Positions 10,043 to 22,700 of a stretch of 64,000 bases of DNA are shown here, piece after piece. The notes below the pieces were generated by a model, which saw nothing but the letters and a program-made list of their open reading frames with translations, had not been told where the DNA came from and searched no databases. Position 1 is the stretch's first letter. Each line of letters begins with the position of its first letter. Source of the DNA: Branchiostoma floridae (taxonomy: Eukaryota; Chordata; Leptocardii; Amphioxiformes; Branchiostomatidae); NCBI RefSeq assembly GCF_000003815.2, contig NC_049986.1, positions 14,711,811-14,775,810 of the forward strand, read 5' to 3'. A program made the position numbers and the translations under genes.

Positions 10043-12712
10043 ATGTCTACCCACCTGTTCAGTGAAGCAGACCACGCTGAGTTATATCAGAAGTATCGCC
10101 CGAAGTGGAGCGCGGAGTTCGCGGAGAAAGTCGTGGCGTTTGTCAAGGAAAAGGTGACGAAATAGAACTTAATTCTTAACGTTATATCTTGTATTAAATA
10201 ACGTTAACAATGTTGTTCTAGTGTTCTTGGTTCCGACAATGGACCGATCCTGATCAAGGGCAGTTCTGATTGTGAGGCTACACATTATCGATATCACGAG
10301 AAATTTATTTCAGTATCAGCAAGAAGGGTACATAAAGGTTTAAACTCCTTTGTATACGTATAGATACATAAATCACGTCTCGGTCTTTCTATGTCGTGTA
10401 CAGAGATCCTCTCCTTTGCTCCGTGCTATCGAAACTCATCTAAAGCCTGTACCGCGCCAATCGCGACACTCAAACCCAAATTCTTACAAGGCTCTACCTT
10501 TTCACAAAGACTGCTACAAACATTCCTTCTTCCCACAAACCGTGAGAGATTGGAACTCTCTACCGTACGAGGTCACGGAGATCACAGACGCTCCAAAGTT
10601 CAAGGAGGCAGTTCTCCAACGCCTCAGGGAACATTAAGGCGCAGCACTCCCCCTGGACGCTTTGCCCCAACTGAGGGGCGTTGTCCAGTACCAAATCAAG
10701 ATCAAGAAGATCAAGATATCGGCTGTGGCTCAGGTCAGAGTTCAGAAATCCTGGCCTCACACTTCCAACACGTGCTGGGGATAGATGTCAGCGAACCTCA
10801 GATCGCCATGGCGTCAGCTACCAACAAGCTCAATAATGTTGAATACAGGTAAAAATAGCAAATGTCACTTCAAACAACAACAGGAATATACTATTCTATA
10901 TATACTAATATATAACGTTATAACCGCATATCTCGACGGCGTCAGCTGACAACAATCTCAATAAAATTGAATACAGGTAAACAAACCTTACAACAGGTTT
11001 CAAATGTGTATTTCTTCCATCCACAGTTCAATTTCTTCTATTTGTCACAGGAATCCACAAAACAATGCCCCATCTTTTTATTAATGTTTTGATAAAATTC
11101 CAGATGTTAGGACAATAAAATAATCGCTGTACTTGTAAAAGGGACATAGGCCACGAGACATCAAGAAAGAGTACAAAATAGAAAGTCCGATAAAAATGAC
11201 TAGAAAAACGTAAAAAAAACAAAAACAGCCGAAGCCTAACCTTTGCTTGGAGAATAGTACTCAACACAGACGCCTTACCTTGTTCCCAGGGTGGCCCCGG
11301 CCGAATCTATCCCCGTCCCAGACGGGAGCGTTGACCTGGTGATGTGCCTGGAGGCAGCCCATTGGTTTGACGTGGAGAAGTTCAATGTCGAGGTGGACCG
11401 TGTCCTCGTGCCGGGGGGCTGCCTGGCAGTGGCCGGCACCATTGAAGAAAAGTTCTCCCAAGATGAGCTGACGCAGATTTCACATCAAGTATGGATATAG
11501 CACATACTCTGGTATTATGTGGTAAAGCCATAGGCAGGTCTTAATTCAACCTGAGCTTTGAAACAACAACAAACTGAAGAAGGGTTTGATTAAGAGTTAA
11601 TGGCCACTTCCCCTCGGTGTGTACGGTGCCATGACTCATCGTTAAAATTTTATAGACACCTAGAGATGTTAGATCTACGGTGTCATCATCTATAAGAAAT
11701 AGCGCCTTCTGATTGGTCGACATCTTAATCGACATCTACATGATAATATAATTTATGACCATTGTAATTTGTATGTAGGTAGTTAACGTGTATACTCAAG
11801 TGACGTTTTTCACATCCCTTCTATGAGCTCTTAACAATTCCGAGTTTGTTTCCAGTTCCTCCGACAGGGTCCAATGAAAGACTGCTGGCACGAAAATCTA
11901 GTTCGGTATCTCTTCACTGAGTATAGAACCCTGCCGATGCCTTACGATGGAGTCATCAGGTGACACTTGTCTTTGTTCCGAAATGCACCAACATTCAATC
12001 TGTGTAACACAAACTCCGCTGTCCGAGGCTTTAATTGGCCGGCGGATGTTGGACGGGCTGCTATAAGCGAGATTTAATCAGGCTACCCCTTGGTGGTTAA
12101 TGATGGTAACTCCTTAACTTTCATGACGGTATCTACATGTAATCATAAAGAATTCGTAGGTGGTCCACTTTCCCGTGTAACAGACCGAATCATGTTCTAC
12201 CTAAGTACGTCAATCTATTAAAATGAGTCATCGAGCCTACTAAAGCACACACATATTCTCTATATTCCATGTTATTAAAATGCTCACTTTGTGTTCTCGC
12301 TGCAGAGATGAGTCGATGTCTATCGAGACAGACCTCACCATACCACAATACGTCAATCTGGCGTCCACTATTTCACCATACCGCGAGTTCTGTAGGCGCA
12401 ATCCCGAAGACAAAGGTGCACTTCTACAAAACTTACAGAAAAGGTATTCTCTATATATTGCTTGACTGCGTATTTCATTTCGAATTCATATCTTTGGAAT
12501 GATTGTTGTTATTCTGTTGTTATCTCCATAAAATTGAGACATTGTTTTGGGATGTGTGTCTGACAACATCGACAAAGACATCTATTTATTTTCCCATTTC
12601 TTGTTTCCACAGTCTGTACAAAGCCACAGCGTCCACGAAACCCGTGGAAGAGGTGATAGTTCACGTTACGTTCCCTATCTTCTTACTGATGGTAAGGAAG
12701 CCGGAGGTATAG
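10043..12712 (+). CDS. Class I SAM-dependent methyltransferase, copy 2 (exon 2 start disrupted by a LINE)
   Basis: Exons by alignment with copy 1: 10043-10153, conserved part of exon 2 at 10715-10848, then 11290-11488, 11856-11959, 12306-12443 and 12613-12712, ending in TAG. Phases (0, 2, 0, 2, 2) match copy 1, and exon 5 is 138 nt in both. Motif I is DIGCGSGQS, followed by GIDVSE; exon 3 has IPVPDGSVDLV and AAHWFD. The gene starts directly at MSTHLF, with no presequence-like extension, so a cytosolic form is likely if it is expressed. The first nine codons of exon 2 and the native acceptor are absent. Immediately upstream of GAT at 10715 lies LINE 3' sequence ending in ATCAAG repeats. The frame stays open upstream, and an in-frame phase-0 acceptor (CCTCAG before 10628) would add 29 LINE-derived codons. 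The remaining exons show no stops, so this is either a working gene with an exonised LINE tail or a recent pseudogene. Confidence 0.85.
10434..10714 (+). mobile_element. 5'-truncated LINE, 3' terminal fragment
   Basis: The frame ending at TAA 10635-10637 carries KHSFFPQTVRDWNSLP, the signature of the extreme C terminus of CR1/jockey-group LINE ORF2 proteins (SFFPRTIRDWNxLP). A short 3' UTR follows (10638-10690), then a tail of AATCAAGATCAAGAAGATCAAG type. The right border lies exactly at conserved codon GAT (10715) of methyltransferase exon 2. The left border is uncertain, between about 10292 and 10434. No convincing target duplication was found. Confidence 0.85.
10939..10981 (+). pseudogene. 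Relic duplication of the 3' end of methyltransferase exon 2
   Basis: 38 of 43 bases match 10811-10853, including the end of exon 2 and its GT donor (GAATACAGGTAAA in both). The offset is 128 bp. No acceptor lies just upstream, so this is a decaying partial exon copy inside intron 2 rather than an alternative exon. Confidence 0.8.
11150..11254. mobile_element. CTCTCC-family MITE, right half, in intron 2 of copy 2
   Basis: AAACAGCCGAAGCCTAACCT followed by TTGCTTGGAGA matches the right terminus of the MITEs at 63090 and 59718. The internal GAAAGTCCGATAAAAATGACTAG block also matches. The left terminus is missing or diverged. Confidence 0.75.
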
Positions 12713-15487
12713 GGGACTCTGCTCAACTATCCACACCCCTGACTATCACACCCCAGCTGCGTTTGGTCCGTTCCTTGTCAGGAACCAACATATAGATTTT
12801 GCTTGCTGTTATGCAACGTAATGTTATGTTATGATCTTTTGAGATTCAGTTGATTGCTTTATCTGCCTAACTCTGCGATTAACGAAGGCCTCTGTGTGAA
12901 CAAGGTGAAACACTTGGCTACCAGACTGGCATTCCAGGAAAAGGTTTGATAGGGACGGAAAAAAAAACTTTCAGCTTTACATTTACGCTTCGTCATAGAA
13001 AGGTAAACGCATATTACCACTCAAACAGTGCACTCAAATGACGGATGTGAGCTACACGTGGTATACTGATTTTCAAAGTGTAACATTAAATTAGTTATTA
13101 ATACCCGAAAATAGCATACCATAATTGCACGATTCGATCCCCCGCTGGTAGTTACATCTGTAGATCTACTTATTGTCACGTGAATTAGCTCAAGCTCGAG
13201 TAGTGGCGATTTAAGTATCTTCGGCTACGGGTAATGACAACTAGTTCAGCTGATTCAGAAGCTGTGGTATGAGTATACTGTAAGTGGACGTGAGGGTTTG
13301 GTCATGTTCCAGTAACGTTATATTTAGACCAAGGCAGTTACTGAAGGCGCTATCACAGTATTACGTCAAACCAGATGTACGTCAGAAGCATCTTCACACG
13401 TAATTTTCCGGGTTCGACTCAGCAGGTTCTTTCGTTAGTTCTCCATCAGAGTAACTACACTGGCTGTAAGGAGAACAATTTTGCCAGGGGAGTTGGGTCA
13501 CCATAGAGATTCATCGGCCAGGCGCGGTTAAACGTGATTTTCCAGCGGGCTGACTCTCCTGGTCAATTATTCACAATCTTTTACCGAATTCTGCTCTCCG
13601 TGTCCCCTGGTGGAGGCTATTCTTAGGTATCTAAAAACGCAAATTTGATTTCCCATTTTGTCCTTCAGCATGGAAAGGTCAGGAATTTACACATGGAAGA
13701 AAGCCATCCAGATATTTCGCACCTGTGGCGCCTCGCGTGCAAATCTAGTGCTAGAATCATCTGGTTTTGTTTAATTTCTTGTGATGTTGACAAAATATTC
13801 TCTAGTTAGAAGCATTAGGAAGAGTGGCTTGAAATGTCGTAAGCAGTGATAAGCTTATCAGTGAGATTTCATTTTACAAATTCGTTATCATATTTATGGT
13901 AAAACGATACTGATTTTATGTTGATTAGGTCTAAAGCATAAGGCATTTATTTTGCACGATTCAAGCTGCCACATATTAAAAGAATGACCCCCCCCCAACA
14001 AAAACTGTTTTTTAAACATTGACATGTTACTTGGCAGGCACGATACCATCGACAATACCTAAGTGGATTACCACACTTTTATACTGCAAACAAAGTATTT
14101 CCTGAATCCAAACAGCACCTTGAAATATGCTAAGCCCCTTTGAAAGTTCCACATGCCAGTATTACAGCCCAGAGCTCTTGGCAAACATCTTACGGAAAAA
14201 TACTGGGCGCAAGGGACTGGCTGAAAAAAAACCTGTCCCCTTCAGCTGGAGTAAGCTAAATATTAGAAGAAGAATTCGTCGTCAAATTTCCAGGGCTGAA
14301 ACTTTGTCAAAGTTCTCTAAACGTTACGGTTATATCTGCAATTTTGCTATTCTCTGTCCAATATCACCAGATATACAGAGATACGTATACAGGACAGAAA
14401 CGAGAAAGTCTTACAATTTCTTTTATTTGCACATTTTGAGCAAAGTACAGTCTCAACAAGCACGCTTTACAGCAAGGTAGAAATATACTTTTTAAAAGTT
14501 TCTCGCTTTTCCAACCCCATTACAGATGAAAGCCATGCATCGTGACCATTTTTCCCCAGAGACAAATGGCGTTCACGAGAGAACATTACCCTAAAAGACT
14601 TCAACGTGACATGTCTGTCTAAAATGTAGCGACGCACCCCATTAAAAGCCTACGCCCCATGACGATCGTACCTCGTTTAGACTTTGTAATAGTAGGATAA
14701 CTTTGAAAGTGTCCTCCATTTATGTTTTGTAATTACCTAACATGGTCAGACCCGATCCACCTTTTTTTGCATAACTCCATAGTCCTACCCATTTGGGCAT
14801 TCCTACGGCGCGCTGTAGTGAGTGCCGGATGCTGGCCAGATGACATGTACAATTATTGCTAAAAGCTCGGTCATTCTGTAGACTTGAGAGTACCATGAAA
14901 AGAACAATGCAAGCACCATTTTATGATAAACACGTACCTACATGTACGTGAACACGTTACTTTACACTGACAGACAACATTGCAACATCTAACGTGGAGA
15001 TATCATGGTATCGACACCACGCACTTGATTTCCGAAAAGTATTTAACGGTTTCTACCGACCTCAAGTATGTCTGTTTTAACACATAATTTATAATTTCTA
15101 CATATAGATCTCGACATTTCATGTTCCATTTGACTTAAGTGCTGTTCATAGCTTGGCTCTCTGTACATAGTGTACCATATACGAATTTCTGTTGATGTCT
15201 TGGACATCTCATCTTACAAAATACAGCTGATGCGATAATTATCAGGTGCCCAATGGAGACCTGCACGTCCATGAGTATTTACTAGGGTACATCAGAAGTT
15301 GGACTTTCTTGCGTTCGACTTTCCTGGTCTAAGCAGAGTCATTTTTACAATAAGTCGAGAGCTGCAGCTGAAAACAGCGTAGTTCACATCAAGTTCCTGG
15401 AACCCAACTTGTGAACTTAGTCTTAGATATGCTTACTCAGTAGTCAATACTTGTCTGTATCGTCGAACAGCATTTGTTCATGACTGC
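12713..15487. other. Intergenic; nothing recognised
   Basis: No conserved exon seen. A 117-codon frame at 14127-14480 has no recognisable motif, and its composition gives no support for coding. Confidence 0.5.
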
Positions 15488-16711
15488 TCAGAACGACTTA
15501 TGCCGACGGATCGGCTTTAACTCACTGTAGTCCTTGTAATCCTTTGGGTCACGTTCTGAGCTGAACTTGACCGAGTCGTTTCCCCTGTTCCAGTTAGCCC
15601 GTGGGTACCAGGTCTTCGCTCTCTTGTGAGATCTACACTTGGCGACAACGGCCTCCGTGGTTGTCGTCAGAGGGTCGGAGTTTTCGCACGGGCAGCAGCT
15701 TAGCAGCGCCTTCCGTGTATAGATGCGGAACTTCTCTCCGAGTAGCGCGTATAGAAAGGGATTAACAGTCGAATTTGCCGACGATAGTGCGGCGACCAGG
15801 TAATTAACGGCTTCGGGGTAGGTTCCCGTTTTGGGACTGAAGAAGATGACCAGGTTGTAGACATGGAAGGGGAGCCAGGACAGGATGAAGATGAAGACGA
15901 CGACTGCAACCATCCTCGTGACGCGGTTCCGAGACTGGATCGTCTCCCTCCCGATGTGGAGTAACACGCCCTCATTGCGCAGTTTCTTGAAGAGGAGAGC
16001 ATATAAAGGCGTGATGATCAGCAGAGGAACAGCGAACCATGCCAGGAAGCGCCACATGGAGATCAACAGGTTGTATTGCCAGAAGTCCATGTTGCCAGGC
16101 GCCTCAGGCTGGCAAGTTGTGTGGATGATGCCACCAATGTTCGTGTTTTTTGTCGTTGTGAACACGGCAAACGGCAGGCTCATGAGGACAGCGGCAACCC
16201 AAATCGCCCCGCTGATGAGCCAGGTCTTCTTCAGAGACTGGCGCTGTACGTGCCCGATGGGGTCCGCCACCGCGCGGTACCTCTCGATGCTCATGGCCGT
16301 CAAGAACAAGATGCTGGAGTTGACGCTGATGTTGCAGACCGCCACCACCACGTTACACATCGGTCTTCCGTAGATCCACCCATGGACGGACAAGTTGGCG
16401 GTGTCCCAGAACGGGAGGAACATGCTGCAATAAATAAAGTCTGCAATCGCTAAGTTCAGCACGAAAACGTTTGGCACCGTCTTCATCTTTCGATTCCGAG
16501 CAATCGTGTACACGACGACAAGGTTGGCGACCGTGCCTATCGCCGCTAGAAACAGTTCGAAGCAGGAGAAGATGATCTGACTGTTCTTGATGAACGGCAG
16601 CTGTAACGTTGCGTTGGTCATGTTTGATTCCGGAGCAGAAGTAATGTTGTCACTGAAGATGTTGACAAGACCGTCCGTGGCTTCCTGAGTTGCGCTGCTC
16701 GTGGACATCAT
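15488..16711 (-). CDS. Class A (rhodopsin-like) peptide-type GPCR, intronless
   Basis: A single open frame of 407 codons with seven hydrophobic segments, roughly at residues 45-70, 81-104, 117-140, 163-184, 215-241, 266-291 and 300-322. Hallmarks: N63 in TM1, LNLAIAD with D91 in TM2, ERY at 143-145 in place of DRY, SWLPFH at 278-283 where CWxP is usual, and NPFLY at 317-321. C119 and C200 can form the TM3-ECL2 disulfide. The N terminus has three N-glycosylation sequons (N22, N30, N33) and no signal peptide. CCPC at 339-342 is a likely palmitoylation site, followed by a basic, Ser/Thr-rich tail. TM6 (VTRMVAVVVF...SWLPFHVYNLV) and the LPFAVF segment after TM4 most resemble somatostatin/opioid/galanin-type receptors, so a neuropeptide ligand is likely, but the ligand is not assignable. 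The start is one of two adjacent ATGs. Intronless GPCR genes are common in invertebrate deuterostomes. Confidence 0.93.
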   Translation of the reverse strand: MMSTSSATQEATDGLVNIFSDNITSAPESNMTNATLQLPFIKNSQIIFSCFELFLAAIGTVANLVVVYTIARNRKMKTVPNVFVLNLAIADFIYCSMFLPFWDTANLSVHGWIYGRPMCNVVVAVCNISVNSSILFLTAMSIERYRAVADPIGHVQRQSLKKTWLISGAIWVAAVLMSLPFAVFTTTKNTNIGGIIHTTCQPEAPGNMDFWQYNLLISMWRFLAWFAVPLLIITPLYALLFKKLRNEGVLLHIGRETIQSRNRVTRMVAVVVFIFILSWLPFHVYNLVIFFSPKTGTYPEAVNYLVAALSSANSTVNPFLYALLGEKFRIYTRKALLSCCPCENSDPLTTTTEAVVAKCRSHKRAKTWYPRANWNRGNDSVKFSSERDPKDYKDYSELKPIRRHKSF

Positions 16712-19700
16712 GGTTTATTTGTTCTGTAGTGGAACACAAGAGGAAGAAAAAACGTTATAGACGTGGTACAATCCAAAGGATTCATCATCAGGGATGTAAG
16801 ATCTTCAAACGAAGGTTCTTTGATCATGATACAGCAATGAGGTCAGAAGGACAGCTAACTAATATGTAAACACACGGGACATTTTACAGTTTGATAGCAA
16901 GTTACGCACGTAGCATTTTCTATGTCAGTCTTAGAGGGTAGTTGAGTAAAAATAGTTAATGGAGCTTCGTTGAAGGGTCTTGAAACGGACGGTGATATTT
17001 GTCTCTTGACCTTCTACTGAAGGATTCGGTCGCGCCCATGTAAGCCATGAAGAGTCATCAGGATTGCCGCACTTTTAGATGCCGGTCCCGAGACAATCCA
17101 GATCCTTAGTGGTTGTCAGGGTCATTCGTCATGCTACCTTCACTGTCTACTCAATATTCCACACGCACCACTGCCATCCATATCAGCAGGGGAGATAACG
17201 TACCCAAAGCGTGCGGGCTATCTCAGCAACACAAGTTCCAAAGTTGAGTAATCCGTCGGTACATTAGGGACGATCAGTGCACGTGTTGATATGTAATCAC
17301 AAAGACATCCATCCCCTCTTGAATTGGAAACTAAGGAGATAACCTTGAAACTAAGAAGGATTGTTCGATTATTCAAATCCGGCTGCCCCATGTCCCAGAT
17401 TTCGGGCTTATTGTGCTCGACACAGATCCGTAGTTGATGAAGATAGAGATGGCGAGAAAATAGCATGTACTGGAATCACCCTAATCCACGCTTTGATGGA
17501 CGCCTCGCGTCAGTGTCTCTTTCATCCTTCTGCGTGTGCGGGCATTTGCGGTCTTGATGTAATCTCCAAGTGGATCTTGGGACGGACAGTCGTAAGGTTT
17601 CCTGGCGGCTCCGTCTTCCTGACACATTCCACCTCGAAATCAGAGACAGGGCGGCAAACTACGGGGCAACCTAAAAACTATTCAAGTTTCCCTCTAATCC
17701 TCAATGATACAATCTTCGAGATTACTGTGGTTGCCCTGCTATATGTACACATCTGATCGAACCTATTCCAGTCTAAAGGTTGTAAATTGTTCTTTTAAAT
17801 TTGAGAGTTGGAAAAAGATAAGACCTCTTTCAAGGCAAAACGGACTAAAATTCTGTGGGCTCACGTATTTCCTCACGGAGATGCTTTACATTGTTCACCT
17901 TAGACTCCAGCTGCACACATCCACAGTTTCTGTCGATATTTTCGACCCGCTCGTTTGTATCTGTCACCTTAGTTATCCCTGGCTATCATCAAAACCCAAG
18001 CCGACCTCCACCGCGTCCCAGAAAACAGGAAGGTCCAGAAAATGTCACGTTGTCTAAAGAAGTATCAACTTGTTGATGAATCATTAAACAGTAATGCGAA
18101 TACGCGTGGGAGCACTGACCGCAACATTTCAGATCTTTGCACGGATGATAAACGAGGGGAACTCCCACCACAACTCCCACCTGTAGCCTCCAGTCGTAAT
18201 ATGGTACCGTGTCCACGCGGAAGCGTGTTGCAATTGTCCCTGGAAGACAAAACCCTCCCGCGCTGGCCATTGGGTATGCTGGGAGAGCGATAAGAACAAA
18301 GTCCCTTGATGAGGACCAGTATTCGTTATGGACGAATATGGCTACCTGATAAGTGGACTCCTGGGGGAGTCTTACAGGTGGCTTTTAGAGAGAAAAGGCT
18401 GCCGGCTCTACTCCATGGGTTAATGAGTCCTTGAAACTGTATATCGTGGTGATTTGTTTCAGAACTGGGGTTGCCTGAGGTCGTGTATGGTGTCCATGTC
18501 TCGACGGCTACATTAGATGCAGCATTACGACTGTAAATTGACACCTGTTGAGGTGTACATGTGGGTGAACCAATGCTTTAGACGCTTTTCATCATACTGG
18601 CAGATACCCATGGTCGGAAGCTGAAGCAATCTACAGGTCAGACATCGAAGTTAGGGCTGTCCATTGGCAAGCATGTTATAATACACTGAATGAAGGCTTA
18701 AAAAAAGTACTAACCCATATTTCAATCTTAATAATTCTTCTCCACCAGAAAGCCACTTGGGTCTAGTTTATAAACATTCAAAGAAAACACGGGGTTGTTC
18801 GCCTCATTCTCCGAGAAAAGCTCACCCTATGAAAGAAACCTCACCTTTGACCCCTGTTCCCTCCTGATACACCGGGTAGCACCCTGTAACTCAAACCTGT
18901 CCTGACACCAGCTAAACTGCTAAACTGAACAAATTTTGACCCAAACAGGAAAGATTAGGCCCTACCTGTCCCTTCTAACTGAAAAAGTCTCCAGATTGGA
19001 CAAAAATTTTCAAGGAAAAAAAAAGGATTTTCAAGGATTTTAAGTCACACCTCCCATTTTGGGCACTGTACTGCGCAACGCAACTCTGACGTCAGCCCTA
19101 CATGCGACCTGGAAGAAGGCTAAACTTGTAACCAATCGCATTGAACCCGTACGCATGACATCGGCGCTGAGCTTGAACCGTCCTAATGTACGTAATTCTT
19201 CAGACTTAGGATGGAAATCGGCAGGTTAATCCAGGTGTACTCTATCTCCAGAAGGGCTGTTATTCTTCAGTTACTCCTACGCTATCTGTCTCTGCCACCT
19301 TCTGCATTCATCTGGATGATTAAGCTCCACAAGAACAGAGATTTCCCTGTAGCGACACTTTAGGGCGGTATCAGAAATAAAAAGTTTCTCACAAGATATC
19401 ACCGTGTGTCCAAAAATTTGCCCTAGGAATAAAAACAACGCAGACCTCTTTGATGAAGAAAAAGATGTGGTACACATGTCGTTGAGTCATGCTATCCTCT
19501 GCCCCCCTCCCAACACGTATGGTACTCCGTATTTGTCTTCTCCATCATCAAGTGAATTAATGCATAAGATAAGCATATCTGCATATAGCATATCCATATG
19601 CATTAACCAAGATCAACAAAGAACAAGGGTCAAGCCTGTGGTTTTCAAAAGCTGCAACGCCATTGTCACACAAATTACAGCAGTTGTACAGAAAGGATCC

Positions 19701-22700
19701 CTCGACTGGATACCTGTTGTCATTCATGCACATAAACTGGTATGGCACGACTTTCATCTCCCACAATAAAGGTTATTCATGTAACCAGTCACTTTCCTTC
19801 CCTCTCATCTGCTCTGGTCCAGTTTTGAGTTGGTCTGCGTCGATTTGCTAGGATGACTTTATAACATTTATGAGCTTAGCCATTACCAAATTTTGCCTGA
19901 CACAATGTACGTGTCCTTTGCCATGCAGGTCATGTGTAATAACGTGGCTAACGTCCCAAACCGCACGTAGCAACTGGCTCATCCGCTATTGTATGCTCTA
20001 TTAGCATTGATAGTAACTCTCTAGCCTTTTGCGAATTCAATGGCATGTTGCCATCCAATGTGTCTATACCACAACGCAGTGTCTGATATTTTTTAGATAT
20101 AAACCGAACTTCGGAAACGACTATGTTCACTAGGGTTCAACGTGCTCGAAGTCGCACAGTATTGATCGATTGTTACGTTTTAATCTAGCTCTGCCTTTTA
20201 AGGCATACTGTTGAGACAAAGCTCACCACTACGCATCATAAAAGGCAACCTGGATAATATAAGAGCGTTAAAAGTGGAAATATTCTGAATGAGGCAGTAT
20301 GTATGAAATTGATATCTACTGCACTATATTTCCGCATTTAAATCATTATTTCAAATTTTGAGCGGTTAAAAACGGTGCAGAAACAAGCCGCGCTAGGATT
20401 CCCTAAATATTTACGGCGCCCTCACGCCACTGCGGCATCGAATATTTGCTCCTTAAATGTTGTTATGGACTGGAAGAGTTGCTTCATCTTACGTAGAAAG
20501 GTGCCAAAAATTGACTTTGATGATTGAAGTTTTACAACCTTGACTCGGGATAATATTGCTTAGGTTGTGGCCTATAATGTGACACACTAAGTTGTAGTCT
20601 GTAGGACGAGTCAAAGAAAATTGCTTCAACAAAACTAAAAGCAGGTTCCCAAAGGAACACCCCGTTCTCTCAAAGAGACTTCCAAAGCAGGACTAATGGG
20701 AACAAAGCAGAAGCTCTGGATGGCCGACTCGGTATGCAGACGACCTGGCTGGCTATTACTACCTGTAAAACATGCTTCCATCGCTTCTTGTTGCCGCCCC
20801 CGCACTTCCACTTCTACTTTTCACTCTTATCTCGTACGTGACACACAGGTTCCTTTTCAAGGCACGTACATTGGTCATTGTTGAAAAAAAAACTTTTAAG
20901 ATGTTGTGTTTCCTCTACAAATTTGAAGGAACGATTTGAAGCAATGTAGAATACAACTTGCAGATGATATATGTTATAAAATTTACACGTGTGTCACTTA
21001 GAAAGTTTCTATATCCATACAAGTTGGGAATTTTTTTTACTGTATCAGGGGCTACATAAATGCAGCCGTATCAAAAATACAAAACGTTCGCAACGCCTGG
21101 CATTATAACCCAAATAGCTAATCCCCAAGCAGATCTTGCCATGGCTTGTCTCCTGGATTCATAGCCTAAATAGCAACAACACGAACGCCAACTGCGCATT
21201 TATACCCCCCTCACATTAGGCGCTATTCTGACCATTCGCTGCATTCACAAAAATGGTAACCGAATGGGCTGTTTTTTTCTTTTGGAAGAACGGTTGTGAA
21301 AATCTTGGTCATAATTACCGCACTGTAAGCGCTGATGGACAACATGAGTGAGACAGTGTAGCTTCTTAAAGAGCATGGAACTATATAATGATGCCCGACC
21401 AAGCGTGGGAACTGTGGGGGAAAAGTGGTGCGGTATCGATAGACTACACCAACCTTCCTACAGTGGTGCGGGGATCGTAGAATTCGGCAAAATATCGGGA
21501 AATTGGCAAGGGCAGTCAGTCCACGTTTAGGTTAATGTTTCCCCTGCGCGGCCGGCCAATTCCTCTGGTAGCAAAACTCTCGCCAAACTCCCCAGGCAAA
21601 TTATTCTTCCTATAATAGCCAGGATAGTCGGTATGGTAGAGACTAGTGCGTAGAAGTGGAAAGACAGAAAAGGAAATGGACGATCAAGCGACGCGCCCAT
21701 TGTGCTCATATATAAGCACCAACATGCAGCTGCCGTGCAGTAGTCGGGGTAATTGTATATCATAAACATTATAGGGCCATAAAAGATCATACCAATGGCA
21801 CTATAGCTGAGACATATAGGTGCAATCCGAAAGCACCCCAAAACCATTTCAGCGCAGTGGAATATTGATGGTAAGATTAAGAGAATAAGGAATGATGCTG
21901 ACCTACGAAGTCGTGGGTGTTAAAGAGTGCTTGATGCCAACATTGGTCACTGCAAAATGATGTAGATCGTTCACCAACGGATGTCGAGCCAAACTTTGTT
22001 ATTTCGAGTGATGATAGCGATTGGACGTAGTCAATTTTCATCAAGCTTGCTTTGTTCCATTTCAACGCGAGCAAAACAAAGTCAAGGTCGACAACTAGTA
22101 TGGCTTGATTAATGCACGGTCATTGGAAGCGCGGTTATAACGTTCATGCCTCACGGTGTCAGAACTACAAAGACTTAGCATTCAGAAGAATACATCAGGC
22201 ATTTAACACAAAGAGCACCCTGCATATGTAGATAGCTCCCGGGAGAACCTTCCCTACCTGTGTAAGATGATAACGTCGTTATGTGACAAGAACAGTCTTT
22301 ATTGATCACACGGTAGGCAAGAAAACGTGCCCAGGTACATTGTTTGAAGATTTCACGGTTCAACTCATCAACTGCACAGTGGAACTCCTCCTGTATCAGG
22401 GACATTTTTCATCTCCGAATCGCTTGTGGCACGGACGTGCTGTGCTGAATTGTGGACAATTGTTCGCAATGAGCGGTCTGCATGTAACATGCTATTATGG
22501 GACATCGTGGTGGAATGTGCACTTGTAAGATAAGACAGGTGCTGACTACCAAAAACACACCTGTCACTGCGAGCAATAATGTAGAAGCTGCGCCAACAGA
22601 TGTCAAGTTATTTGCATTTAAGTCAACTGAAGTGATTTTACATTTTCTAACGAAATGAAATAATTGTCATTTTAGACATTGACGGACTCTAGTTTTAAGG

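Noticed and set aside
14127-14480. Plus-strand open frame of 117 codons
   Set aside because: No recognisable domain, basic low-information peptide, and no supporting neighbours.
15885-16453. Plus-strand frames of 125-162 codons opposite the GPCR
   Set aside because: Antisense shadows of a codon-biased receptor gene.
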